From Bacteroidota bacterium (lineage in GTDB: Bacteria; Bacteroidota; Bacteroidia; Chitinophagales; Chitinophagaceae), in the NCBI GenBank assembly GCA_018267915.1, contig JAFDXN010000025.1, positions 186,001-250,000 on the forward strand: a stretch of DNA of 64,000 nt, given 5' to 3'. Shown here piece by piece: positions 23,389 to 31,172 of this stretch. The number at the start of each line of letters is the position of its first letter. Positions within the stretch are counted from its first letter, which is position 1. Made by a program: the position numbers and the translations under genes. Below the pieces are notes generated by a model that was not told the DNA's origin, made no database searches, and saw only the letters and a list, made by a program, of their open reading frames with translations.

Positions 23389-24555
23389 ATGCTCATCACT
23401 GCTGCGCGCATTCACAATGGGCATGGCTGGCTGCCGGAAGGCACTGTGATCGAAGTAGCTGACGACGGCACTATTGTTGCCTTGCATGGTAGCGACAAGC
23501 TGGCAGCGGCTACTTTTTATGACGGCATTCTTTGCCCGGGATTTGTCAATGTCCATTGCCACCTCGAGCTATCGCATATGAAGGGCGCCATACCTGAGCA
23601 CACCAGCCTCATCCCCTTCCTCCAGCAGGTAATGATGCACCGCAACAACTTCAGCGATGAACAGAAGTTGTTCGCCCGTCACAAAGCATTCAACGAATTA
23701 TTGGATAATGGTGTAGTGGCAGTAGGCGATATCGCTAATGGCAACGATACCCTCGATCTGCGGGAACTGGACAGAATGCACATCCATACCTTCGTCGAGT
23801 GCATCGGCTTTACCGATCAGCAAGTAAAGGAACGCTTCAGCTTTTCGGAGAAGGTATACCATGCATTTGCGGGCCAGGAGCCCGGCGAAAAGATGGCAAG
23901 GCAGTCCATAGTGCCCCATGCTCCATATTCAGTGTCGCAGCCGATGTTCGGCTGCATCAATGCCTTCGATAACAAGGCATTAATGGCCATACATAATGAG
24001 GAGAGCACCGAGGAAATAAAGTTCTACATAGACAAAACCGGTGCCGTCAACGACCTGCTCAATGGCTTCAATATCGACAGCTCCTTCTTTAAGCCCTCTG
24101 GCAAATCATCCCTGCAAACCTATACCGAATGGTTCAGCCCTTCCCACCCCTTCATCTTTGTACATAACACTTATACCAGCCGGGAAGATGTGTGTTTTGC
24201 GCAGAGCAGGTTCTCTTCTGTTCACTGGTGTCTCTGCCCTAATGCCAATATGTATATCGAAAACCGTCTCCCCGATATCGATATGCTGCTTAAGGAGGCA
24301 AAAAACATCTGCATTGGCACGGATAGCCTTGCATCTAACCACCAGCTTTCGATCATTGCAGAGCTTCACACCATCCGTGAGCAATATCCCGCCATCGATT
24401 GGGAAATACTTTTGAAATGGGCTACGCTCAATGGAGCTATGGCCTTGCAAATGGATGATGAGTTGGGCAGCATAACGCCCGGCAAAAGGCCCGGCATTAT
24501 TCAGATCAGGGAGCTCGAAACAATGGGACAATCTTCAGTGAATCTTGTAGTTTAA
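23389..24555 (+). CDS. Metal-dependent amidohydrolase (possible aminodeoxyfutalosine deaminase)
   Basis: A 388-residue amidohydrolase-superfamily protein. Metal ligands and active-site residues visible are H-x-H in NVHCHLELSH (about 55-59), the later His in VPHAPYSVS, the His-Asn-Glu-Glu segment AIHNEES, and the Asp in CIGTDSLASNHQ. The HxHLELS form is, from memory, typical of the branch including aminodeoxyfutalosine deaminase of the futalosine menaquinone route. No other mqn gene is in the window, so the substrate is uncertain. It could equally be a generic cytosine/guanine-type deaminase. Confidence 0.7.
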   Translation: MLITAARIHNGHGWLPEGTVIEVADDGTIVALHGSDKLAAATFYDGILCPGFVNVHCHLELSHMKGAIPEHTSLIPFLQQVMMHRNNFSDEQKLFARHKAFNELLDNGVVAVGDIANGNDTLDLRELDRMHIHTFVECIGFTDQQVKERFSFSEKVYHAFAGQEPGEKMARQSIVPHAPYSVSQPMFGCINAFDNKALMAIHNEESTEEIKFYIDKTGAVNDLLNGFNIDSSFFKPSGKSSLQTYTEWFSPSHPFIFVHNTYTSREDVCFAQSRFSSVHWCLCPNANMYIENRLPDIDMLLKEAKNICIGTDSLASNHQLSIIAELHTIREQYPAIDWEILLKWATLNGAMALQMDDELGSITPGKRPGIIQIRELETMGQSSVNLVV

Positions 24556-24598
24556 CGCCTATTCAGTACATTTACCTATTAATCTTTCAATTCTATCT

Positions 24599-25093
24599 AT
24601 GCGTCTCCCTGCATTTTTCTTAGTCGCGTGCCTTGTTATCTGCCTTGGCTGTGGCAAAAAGAAAACAAGCTGCCCCTATACCTGCCAGGACGTTCATGTC
24701 TACCCCATCCTTCCGTATGCTTATTCCGACGTCGATACAGTCATCATCTGGCGCTTCCGCCAGGATAGTACATTCACTGCTCCGGTCGATACACAGCAAC
24801 TTGCCGTCGACACTACTTTTTATTCCGATGGCCTGCACGTCGACATAGCATCGAATTATGATTTTGCGATTATTCTCCCCTCTGTTCACGATACTTTCAG
24901 GCTCATACATTCAGCCTATTCCGTAAAAACCGTCCAGGACGATTGTGAATTGGGCCGTGCATTGGCTAACTCGATACATAGCAATTGCTACAATGACGTT
25001 CCTGCCTACACGGTAACGCTCAACGGCCAGCCTAAGCCCGTATCAGTCGAAAACCGGGCGCAATCGGTTAATACCATCCGCCTGGCCCGCTAA
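24599..25093 (+). CDS. Small secreted or lipoprotein, unknown function
   Basis: A 164-residue protein with an N-terminal hydrophobic stretch followed by cysteines (FFLVACLVICLGCGKKK). The lipobox is not canonical at position -3, so lipid attachment is likely but not certain. The mature part is polar, with paired cysteines (SCPYTCQDV, DDCELG, NSNCYND-like). I do not recognise a family. It stands alone between the amidohydrolase and pssA. Confidence 0.55.
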   Translation: MRLPAFFLVACLVICLGCGKKKTSCPYTCQDVHVYPILPYAYSDVDTVIIWRFRQDSTFTAPVDTQQLAVDTTFYSDGLHVDIASNYDFAIILPSVHDTFRLIHSAYSVKTVQDDCELGRALANSIHSNCYNDVPAYTVTLNGQPKPVSVENRAQSVNTIRLAR

Positions 25094-25147
25094 TAGCTAT
25101 TTGCCAAATACGCTGTACTAACTACTTTTTGCTATTTTTGGCCTCTC

Positions 25148-25915
25148 ATGAAGCACTTACCCAACCTGCTTACGGTAGCCAACCTTTTCTGCGGTTGCAT
25201 TGCTATTGCTTTCATCCTTAGCCTGCAGCCCTTCTGGTCCAACCAGGGTGGCGAGCAATATTTTGTAGCCGTAACAGGCCAGGTGTACCTCGGCAGCATA
25301 TTCATATTTATCGCAGCCATTTGCGATATGCTCGATGGTTTCGTTGCCCGTGCATTAAAAATATTTTCGCCCGTTGGGCAGGATCTCGATTCACTGGCTG
25401 ATATGGTAAGCTTTGGTGTGGCGCCCGCCATGATCCTTTTCAAACTGCTTTGGACAGCCTATATGAAGCAGGAAAATGCAATGGATGTCGACATGCTGGC
25501 CACCAGCCCTGCTTTTCTCGTAGCATGCTTTGCAGCTTTAAGGCTCGCCAAATTCAACGTGACCACAACGACGCAAAAGGCCTATTTCGTAGGCATGCCC
25601 ACCCCGGCCGTTGGCCTGCTGGTAGCCTCGCTTCCGCTCATTGTCTGGTATAACCCCTTTAATATCGCTGCTTATTTGCAAAACGTGACGGTTATCTATA
25701 TCGTCATCGGCGTCCTTTGCTGGTTGATGATATCCCGCATCAAATTTTTCAAACTCATGCCCTTCAAGTGGCCGCATATTGCGCTTGCAGTGGTCACCCT
25801 TGCATCGATACCCTTCCTGAAGATATTGGCCATACCTTTGGCTTTCGTATTGTATATAATTTTGTCATTGGTTTACAGGATGCCCGAAGGCCCTGGTGAA
25901 CCTGCAAATGCTTAG
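25148..25915 (+). CDS. pssA: CDP-diacylglycerol--serine O-phosphatidyltransferase
   Basis: A 255-residue membrane enzyme that makes phosphatidylserine, the precursor of phosphatidylethanolamine. The CDP-alcohol phosphotransferase signature D-G-x2-A-R-x8-G-x3-D-x3-D is present as MLDGFVARALKIFSPVGQDLDSLAD (about 59-83). About seven or eight hydrophobic helices are seen. A -7-like TATTTTTG lies at 25133-25140, just before the ATG at 25148. purS follows after 4 bp. Confidence 0.92.
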   Translation: MKHLPNLLTVANLFCGCIAIAFILSLQPFWSNQGGEQYFVAVTGQVYLGSIFIFIAAICDMLDGFVARALKIFSPVGQDLDSLADMVSFGVAPAMILFKLLWTAYMKQENAMDVDMLATSPAFLVACFAALRLAKFNVTTTTQKAYFVGMPTPAVGLLVASLPLIVWYNPFNIAAYLQNVTVIYIVIGVLCWLMISRIKFFKLMPFKWPHIALAVVTLASIPFLKILAIPLAFVLYIILSLVYRMPEGPGEPANA

Positions 25916-25919
25916 TAAG

Positions 25920-26171
25920 ATGAAGTACACAGCTCATATAAACATAATGCCCCTTAAAGAACTGCTCGACCCTCAAGGCAAAGCAGTAAGCAGCAGCCTG
26001 CACAACCTCGGCCTTACCCAGGTGCAGGAAGTGCGCATCGGCAAGCATATCACGCTTACGCTTGATGCCTCCAGTAAGGATGAGGCCGGCAATATGGTAC
26101 AAGATGCCTGCAAAAAGCTACTGGCCAACCAGGTAATGGAAGCCTTTGACTACACGCTTGTAGAAGGATGA
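25920..26171 (+). CDS. purS: Phosphoribosylformylglycinamidine synthase subunit PurS
   Basis: An 83-residue protein that matches the small PurS subunit: MKYTAHINIMPLKELLDPQG at the start, SLHNLGLTQVQEVRIGKHI in the middle, and the ACKKLLANQVMEAFDY end. PurS bridges PurL and PurQ in purine biosynthesis. An earlier GTG at 25896 overlaps pssA; the ATG at 25920 begins exactly where the family does. Pairing with pssA appears to be positional. Confidence 0.88.
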   Translation: MKYTAHINIMPLKELLDPQGKAVSSSLHNLGLTQVQEVRIGKHITLTLDASSKDEAGNMVQDACKKLLANQVMEAFDYTLVEG

Positions 26172-26209
26172 TCGTTCACTAAAGCCCATTTAAAGCTTTA
26201 GCGCATTTT

Positions 26210-26875
26210 ATGTTATACCTCATACCATCGCCTATTGGCAACCTCGGTGATATAAGTTACCGCGCTGTAAGCATACTGCAGCAGGTCGATGGCATTTTGT
26301 GCGAAGACACGCGGACCAGTTTCATATTACTGCAACACTACAATATCAAAAAGCCACTTACCCCCTACCATCAACACAACGAACACAAAGTGCTTGCTCA
26401 CGTTATTGAGCAATTGCAGGCAGGTAAACAATACGCGCTGATAACCGACGCAGGCACCCCTGGCATTTCCGATCCCGGCTTCCTGCTGGTGCGCGAGTGT
26501 ATCCGTAACGATATCAAGGTCCATTGTCTTCCCGGCGCCACCGCATTCGTGCCGGCATTGGTACAGTCGGGCATTCCTTCTAACCGCTTTGTTTTCGAAG
26601 GTTTTCTGCCCTTAAAAAAAGGGCGGCAAACGGCTATGAAACAATTGGCTGAAGAAGAACGTACTATTATTTTGTACGAATCGCCCCACAGGCTTGTAAA
26701 GACGCTTACTGAATTGACGCAATATCTGGGTGCCGAAAGGCAGGCAGCCGTCTGCCGCGAGCTCACCAAGATGTTCGAAGAGACCCGCAAAGGAACTCTT
26801 GACGAATTGGCACAGCATTACGAAGCACATGCCCCGAAGGGTGAGATTGTGATAGTGATCTCGGGTAAAGAGTAG
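26210..26875 (+). CDS. rsmI: 16S rRNA (cytidine-2'-O)-methyltransferase RsmI
   Basis: A 221-residue SAM methyltransferase of the tetrapyrrole methylase fold that 2'-O-methylates C1402 of 16S rRNA. The family motifs IPSPIGNLGDISYRAV (N-terminus), CEDTRTS, the central ALITDAGTPGISDPGF and the PGATAFVPALVQSGIPSNRFVFEGFLP loop are all present. Slightly shorter than some homologues but complete. A terminator follows at 26905. Confidence 0.95.
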   Translation: MLYLIPSPIGNLGDISYRAVSILQQVDGILCEDTRTSFILLQHYNIKKPLTPYHQHNEHKVLAHVIEQLQAGKQYALITDAGTPGISDPGFLLVRECIRNDIKVHCLPGATAFVPALVQSGIPSNRFVFEGFLPLKKGRQTAMKQLAEEERTIILYESPHRLVKTLTELTQYLGAERQAAVCRELTKMFEETRKGTLDELAQHYEAHAPKGEIVIVISGKE

Positions 26876-26904
26876 CTTTTTTAAAGTCGATATGCCATAA
26901 AACA

Positions 26905-26934
26905 AAAAGAGCCATCTTTTGAGACGGCTCTTTT
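26905..26934. terminator. Bidirectional terminator between rsmI and the minus-strand lipoprotein
   Basis: A 9-bp perfect stem (AAAAGAGCC with GGCTCTTTT) with a partly self-paired 12-nt loop, and flanking A and T tracts, lies between the convergent genes. Confidence 0.85.
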
Positions 26935-26950
26935 CATTCTCTTAAGAAAA

Positions 26951-27193
26951 TTACTTAGTTTTCTTAACTTCTGTTTTTACTTCAGTCTTTTTAGTTGTGT
27001 CAGCAGCAGGCGCAGCTTTCATTGTGTCAGCAGCCTTCATAGCTGTGTCAGCTGGTGCTGGAGCAGGTGCCGGAGCAGGTGCTGCAGTAGTTGCTGTTGA
27101 ATCAGTTGTCTTTGTTTCGCTTTCGTTGTTACCGCAAGAGGTTACAAACAGGCCCAAAGCCATAGCGACGATGCTCAATTTTACGAACTTCAT
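26951..27193 (-). CDS. Small Ala/Pro-rich lipoprotein (paralogue 1)
   Basis: An 80-residue protein starting MKFVKLSIVAMALGLFVTSC with a clear lipobox VTSC (lipidated Cys20). The mature part is disordered: a Thr-rich stretch, a run of alternating Ala-Pro, ADTAMKAADTMKAAPAADT, and a Lys/Val tail. The start at 27193 is chosen because the signal peptide begins there; a 99-residue frame from 27250 would bury it. It is a tandem paralogue of 27325-27558. It is probably a periplasmic or outer-membrane spacer protein of unknown role. Confidence 0.75.
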   Translation of the reverse strand: MKFVKLSIVAMALGLFVTSCGNNESETKTTDSTATTAAPAPAPAPAPADTAMKAADTMKAAPAADTTKKTEVKTEVKKTK

Positions 27194-27277
27194 AATTATT
27201 TTTTTAATGGTTGTACCCATATATACCTCAATTTGTAAAAGGTAACCCATTCCGCGTTAGATTTTTATAAAAAAGCA

Positions 27278-27301
27278 AAAGCCGCCCATATAGGCAGCTT
27301 T
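27278..27301 (-). terminator. Terminator downstream of the second Ala/Pro lipoprotein gene
   Basis: On the minus strand, AAGCTGCC and GGGCGGCTT-like arms pair over an 8-bp stem with a short loop, followed by a T-run. It lies between the two paralogous lipoprotein genes. Confidence 0.65.
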
Positions 27302-27324
27302 GCAATATTACATTTAAGAAATAA

Positions 27325-27558
27325 TTATTTCTTGGTAGCGTCCATTTTCTTAGCAGTGTCAGCAGCAGGTGCAGCAGCTGGAGCCTTGGCAGTATCAGCA
27401 GGTGCGGGTGCAGCAGCAGGCGCAGCTTCAGGAGCGGGAGCCGGTGCAGCAACAGCAGCAGAATCAGTAGTAGTAGTTTCTTTGTTTTCGCTGTTACCGC
27501 AAGAAGCTACAAAAAGACCCATTGTCAGGGCGAAAATGCTCAATTTTACGAATTTCAT
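27325..27558 (-). CDS. Small Ala/Pro-rich lipoprotein (paralogue 2)
   Basis: A 77-residue lipoprotein with MKFVKLSIFALTMGLFVASC, lipobox VASC (Cys20). The mature part repeats Ala-Pro pairs and ADTAKAPAAAPAADTAKK. It shares the N-terminal 20 residues and composition with the upstream-adjacent gene at 26951-27193, a recent tandem duplication. Both genes are preceded by the same GGTAACCC-like bases (27238 and 27610), a possible shared promoter part. No function is recognised. Confidence 0.75.
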   Translation of the reverse strand: MKFVKLSIFALTMGLFVASCGNSENKETTTTDSAAVAAPAPAPEAAPAAAPAPADTAKAPAAAPAADTAKKMDATKK

Positions 27559-28061
27559 CTCTAAATTGTTTTGTGTGGTTAATTTCCCATTAATACGAGA
27601 TTCAGAAAAAGGTAACCCGCCTTTTAGAAAATAAATAAATATTTATTTGTTTAATGATTTACGCCCGATATTTGCAGCAGCTTTATACCTGATCCTTAAC
27701 CAGTAGCTTTTATATGAAAGATGCCGGTGCTTTACCCCCTGAATCTCAACAATAAGAAATACAACTTTAGTGCTTCCCGCACTGATCAGCCAGGCTTTCG
27801 TACCTTTACACGTATCCTCACACTTTTCCATCTCAACGGGAAGTTTTTCATGATTCAGGTGGGTAAAAAATGGGAGGTTTTTGGGAAGTTTTTTTGATAT
27901 AAATAGTTGGTTATCAATGAAAACCTGTGAGATTATTTTTTTAGCAAAACCACAACTTATCGACATGGCAACTTATCAACATGTCAACCTAATTTGCGCT
28001 ATCTTTAAGAAAGTTTTTTCGATCACAGGAGGTTACTTTTCTTTCAAACCGGTATTAATAA
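27559..28061. other. Intergenic region, mostly non-coding
   Basis: Half a kilobase separates the lipoprotein gene from the sigma factor gene. A minus-strand frame at 27643-27966 (107 residues) is open but has no signal peptide, no recognised motif and a composition unlike neighbouring genes, so I do not call it. The rest is A/T-rich and contains the direct repeats at 27954-27985 and a possible -7 element TATCTTTA near 28010. Confidence 0.5.
27954..27985 (+). repeat. Two tandem 16-bp direct repeats upstream of the sigma factor gene
   Basis: AACTTATCGACATGGC (27954-27969) is followed directly by AACTTATCAACATGTC (27970-27985), 14 of 16 identical. They lie about 75-110 bp before the GTG start at 28062, a position typical of an operator or activator site. 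Each contains a nonamer one base from the DnaA box TTATCCACA. Confidence 0.55.
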
Positions 28062-28649
28062 GTGAATAGCCCATTACAAACAGAGCAGGCTTTACTGGCA
28101 GCCCTCGCTTCCGGCGACAGGGTGGCCACCGGGCAGATATACCGGCAGCATAGCGGCACTGTTACCGGCTGGATCATAAAGAGTGGCGGCAATGAAAACG
28201 ATGCTGCAGACATTTTCCAGGAGGCAATGGTTGTTTTGTACGGCAAATCCCAAAACGAGGATTTCAGGTTAACCTGCCGCATAGGCACTTACCTGTTCGC
28301 CGTCAGCAAGCACCTCTGGTATAAAAAGCTGCAGCAGCAGCAAAGGCAACCGGGCATATTACCTGCCAATGCCGGGGTAGACGAGGGACAGGATTGGGTA
28401 TATGAGGATGATGTAAAGGCGCAGGAAGAAAGGGAAGCACACTACGGGCAGCTCAATGCGGCACTCGACCAATTGGGCGAACCTTGCAGCTCTTTGTTGA
28501 AAGCTTTTTACCAGCAGGATAAGAGCATGCAGGAGATAGCGGCGGCCTTCGGGTACACAAATCCTGATAACGCCAAGACACAGAAATACAAATGCCTTGC
28601 CAGGCTCCGTAAGATATTTTACGGTACAGGCGCAAAACTGGAGAACTAA
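28062..28649 (+). CDS. Sigma-70 family RNA polymerase sigma factor
   Basis: A 195-residue ECF-like sigma factor. Region 2 is seen in NENDAADIFQEAMVVLYGK and CRIGTYLFAVSKHLWYKKL. Region 4 is LLKAFYQQDKSMQEIAAAFGYTNPDNAKTQKYKCLARLRKIF. The linker is longer than usual, with an acidic stretch. The start is GTG at 28062 (MNSPLQTEQALL), since no ATG precedes it. It is immediately followed, 3 bp later, by a membrane protease gene, so the pair is probably one regulatory unit. Confidence 0.88.
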   Translation: MNSPLQTEQALLAALASGDRVATGQIYRQHSGTVTGWIIKSGGNENDAADIFQEAMVVLYGKSQNEDFRLTCRIGTYLFAVSKHLWYKKLQQQQRQPGILPANAGVDEGQDWVYEDDVKAQEEREAHYGQLNAALDQLGEPCSSLLKAFYQQDKSMQEIAAAFGYTNPDNAKTQKYKCLARLRKIFYGTGAKLEN

Positions 28650-28652
28650 AAG

Positions 28653-29726
28653 ATGTCAACCGACAATAACATATGGCAACTCGCAGAGGCTTACGTATCA
28701 GGCAATATGCCTGATGCCGACGAGGCCTCGCTGCGCAGCCGCCTCGCTACCGACCCTGTATTTGCAGCGGAGTTTAATGAGTGCCTCAACATGCTTCGTT
28801 CACTCGAAGGTTTTGGCGCTTATTCGCGTTTCCGCAATATGCTCAGCGACGTACGTCAGCAAAATGAAGTAAAGGCTAAGGCCGGGCGCACCATCTCACT
28901 GCGTAGCCACTACTGGCGTACGGCGTCTGTGGCAGCGGGCATTGCGCTGCTCACTACCTTCAGTACCTTCTGGCTCTTACACCGTAATGATAAGCACGCG
29001 GCTTCCGGCTACGATGGCCTCAAACGCAGGCTCGACCAGATCGAACGTTCCCAAAATAGTATCATTCTCGATATTAAGAACAAGGACAAGAAGGATGCAC
29101 CCGCCCCGCCCTCTGCCCCGGCAGCATATGCAGGCACTGGCTTTGCACTTACCAACGACGGCTATCTTATTACCGATTACCATGTCGTGAGCGGCGCCGA
29201 TTCCGTGTACATACAAAATCACGAGGGCCGTTATTTCAAAACGTATGTGGTCGACTTCGATGCTAATACCGACCTTGCCCTGCTTAAAGTGGAAAAAAGT
29301 TCTTTCCGTTTCAGTAAAACAGATGTTCCTTATACTTTCGCGGGCACAAAATCTGCTGTCGGCTCCCGGGTTTACACGCTAGGCTTCCCCGGCGACGATA
29401 TTGTTTATGGCGAAGGCTATATCAGCTCCCGTAACGGGTTCCAGGGCGATACCACACAATACCGGCTCGAGATACCGGCGCACCACGGCGAAAGCGGGGG
29501 CCCTGTAATAGACGGTTCGGGCAACCTGGTGGCAGTCATAGCCGGCCAAAGCGAGGGTACCACCTATGCCGTTAGCTCAGCTGCCGTGCTCCAGCTCATC
29601 AAAAAACTGGATAAGGATGTGAACATCCACCTCCCCAAGGTCAATAAGCTCGGTAAGCTTAGTCGCGAAGAACAAATAGAAAAGCTGCAGGCTTATACAT
29701 GCACCGTAAAAGTTTACAAAAAATAA
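28653..29726 (+). CDS. Anti-sigma-like membrane protein fused to trypsin-like (S1C-type) protease
   Basis: A 357-residue protein with three parts. Residues 1-85 resemble the Bacteroidota anti-sigma helix domain (WQLAEAYVSGNMPDADEASL). A single transmembrane helix lies at about 90-109. The periplasmic part has a short coiled-coil-like stretch (115-140), a Pro/Ala linker, and a protease domain with an intact triad H177 (TDYHVV), D207 (NTDLALLKV) and S281 (GESGGPV). No PDZ domain follows. It is paired with the sigma factor gene upstream (3 bp gap). I infer that the protease part senses or triggers release of the sigma factor. Confidence 0.8.
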   Translation: MSTDNNIWQLAEAYVSGNMPDADEASLRSRLATDPVFAAEFNECLNMLRSLEGFGAYSRFRNMLSDVRQQNEVKAKAGRTISLRSHYWRTASVAAGIALLTTFSTFWLLHRNDKHAASGYDGLKRRLDQIERSQNSIILDIKNKDKKDAPAPPSAPAAYAGTGFALTNDGYLITDYHVVSGADSVYIQNHEGRYFKTYVVDFDANTDLALLKVEKSSFRFSKTDVPYTFAGTKSAVGSRVYTLGFPGDDIVYGEGYISSRNGFQGDTTQYRLEIPAHHGESGGPVIDGSGNLVAVIAGQSEGTTYAVSSAAVLQLIKKLDKDVNIHLPKVNKLGKLSREEQIEKLQAYTCTVKVYKK

Positions 29727-29831
29727 TATTTCTGAATGCACATCAAGCAGGGGCGACACACAAGGTCACCCCGCTTACTTAAAAGCCCTTCTTAACAAAA
29801 TACCTGCACTTTACCTTATTCCCTATTTAAC

Positions 29832-29839
29832 TAACTTTG
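29832..29839 (+). promoter_or_regulatory. -7 element of tatC
   Basis: TAACTTTG fits TAnnTTTG and lies 16 bp before the tatC ATG at 29856; a TTG at -33 is not evident. Confidence 0.5.
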
Positions 29840-29855
29840 CTCCCGCATACACAGC

Positions 29856-30704
29856 ATGGGTTTCTTTCAGAATTTTTTAGGCCGCCGTAATACTAACCCT
29901 TATGGGGAAATGGGTTTTACCGACCATATCGAAGACCTGCGCTGGCATATCGTTCGTATACTGGTTGTTTTTGCCATTTGTGCGATATTTGTTTTCTTCC
30001 GTGTCGAGTGGATATTCGATCACATCATACTCGGGCCTGCAAAGCCCGGCTTCATTGCCTACAAGTGGTTTTGCTGGCTGGCTAAAGTCTTGCACATCGA
30101 TGCGCTCTGCCTTAGCGAAATAAATATCAAATTTCAGAACACAGAGCTGGCAGGGCAGTTCGTGATGGCATTATCCGTATCAGGTATGCTGGGCCTCATA
30201 CTATCCTTTCCCTATATTCTCTGGGAGCTTTGGAAGTTCATACGGCCTGCTCTTAAGCCTAAAGAGGTAAGATATGCACGCAGCTTCGTGTTCTGGGGAT
30301 CCTTGCTGTTTTTCACCGGCGTGCTTTTTTCTTACCTCATTATTGCACCTTATACACTCAACTTTTTCGGTGGCTACCAGTTGAGCCCCGCGTTTCAAAA
30401 CATCATTACGATGGACAATTACTACGACACCCTCAGCGACCTGATCCTGGGTATGGGTATCGTTTTCGAACTGCCGATCATCGTGTACTTCCTGTCTCGC
30501 CTGGGCATACTCACACCCAAGCTCATGCGCGATAAGCGCCGTTACGCAATTATCATCCTCCTGCTGCTGGCCGAGGTGATCACCCCACCTGACTGGTTCA
30601 GTTGCTTCATAGTGTTCATACCGCTTTATATATTGTTCGAGCTGTCGGTGCTGATAAGCGAGCGTGCGGTTAAGGAAAGAAAACGAAAACAAGCTTTAGA
30701 ATAA
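29856..30704 (+). CDS. tatC: Sec-independent protein translocase subunit TatC
   Basis: A 282-residue membrane protein, the twin-arginine substrate receptor. The N-terminal cytoplasmic sequence MGFTDHIEDLRWHIVR carries the conserved LRxRL-like region and Glu. Six hydrophobic helices are visible, with LSFPYILWELWKFIRPALKPKEVRYAR between helices 2 and 3 and FELPIIVYFLSRLGI later. Slightly longer than E. coli TatC. tatA/B is not in the window. Confidence 0.93.
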   Translation: MGFFQNFLGRRNTNPYGEMGFTDHIEDLRWHIVRILVVFAICAIFVFFRVEWIFDHIILGPAKPGFIAYKWFCWLAKVLHIDALCLSEINIKFQNTELAGQFVMALSVSGMLGLILSFPYILWELWKFIRPALKPKEVRYARSFVFWGSLLFFTGVLFSYLIIAPYTLNFFGGYQLSPAFQNIITMDNYYDTLSDLILGMGIVFELPIIVYFLSRLGILTPKLMRDKRRYAIIILLLLAEVITPPDWFSCFIVFIPLYILFELSVLISERAVKERKRKQALE

Positions 30705-30719
30705 AAACAACTTAAGATC

Positions 30720-31172
30720 ATGGAAACTGTCTTCAACAAACAATTGCCCCTTGCGATTGGCTGCGACCACGCAGGCTACGACCTGAAGGAAGTACTGAAG
30801 CAATCCTTGAGTGCCGCCGGCTGGCAGCTCGAAGATAAAGGAACCTTCAGCAAAGACAGTGTCGACTATCCCGATTTTGCGCACCCGGTTGCGGAAATGG
30901 TAGCTAGCGGCGCCGCATCAGCAGGTATTCTCATCTGCGGCAGTGCTATCGGGGTATCTATCACAGCCAACCGTCATAAAGGTGTGCGTGCAGCAGTATG
31001 TTGGAATGAAGAAGTGGCTGCGCTTTGCCGCCAGCACAACAATGCCAATGTGCTTTGCCTGCCTGCCCGCTTCATCAGCAATGAGCAGGCGGAGCAGTTC
31101 GTGAACATTTTCCTTTCCACTCAGTTTGAAGGAGGACGCCACGAACGCAGGGTCGAGAAAATGGAATGTTAG
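30720..31172 (+). CDS. rpiB: Ribose-5-phosphate isomerase B
   Basis: A 150-residue LacA/RpiB-family enzyme of the pentose phosphate pathway. GCDHAGYDLKEVL at the N-terminus, YPDFAHPVAEMV, and the catalytic-loop CGSAIGVSITANRHKGVRAAVC with Cys are all typical. It lies 15 bp after tatC on the same strand. Its stop shares bases with the convergent asd stop (TTAG at 31169-31172). Confidence 0.93.
   Translation: METVFNKQLPLAIGCDHAGYDLKEVLKQSLSAAGWQLEDKGTFSKDSVDYPDFAHPVAEMVASGAASAGILICGSAIGVSITANRHKGVRAAVCWNEEVAALCRQHNNANVLCLPARFISNEQAEQFVNIFLSTQFEGGRHERRVEKMEC

Noticed and set aside
25896..25919. GTG start for purS that overlaps pssA
   Set aside because: PurS proteins begin at the sequence MKYTAHINIM encoded from 25920, so the extra eight codons are not part of the gene.
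27643..27966. A 107-codon minus-strand frame in the intergenic region before the second sigma factor
   Set aside because: No motif, signal peptide or plausible composition; its 5' part overlaps the operator-like direct repeats.
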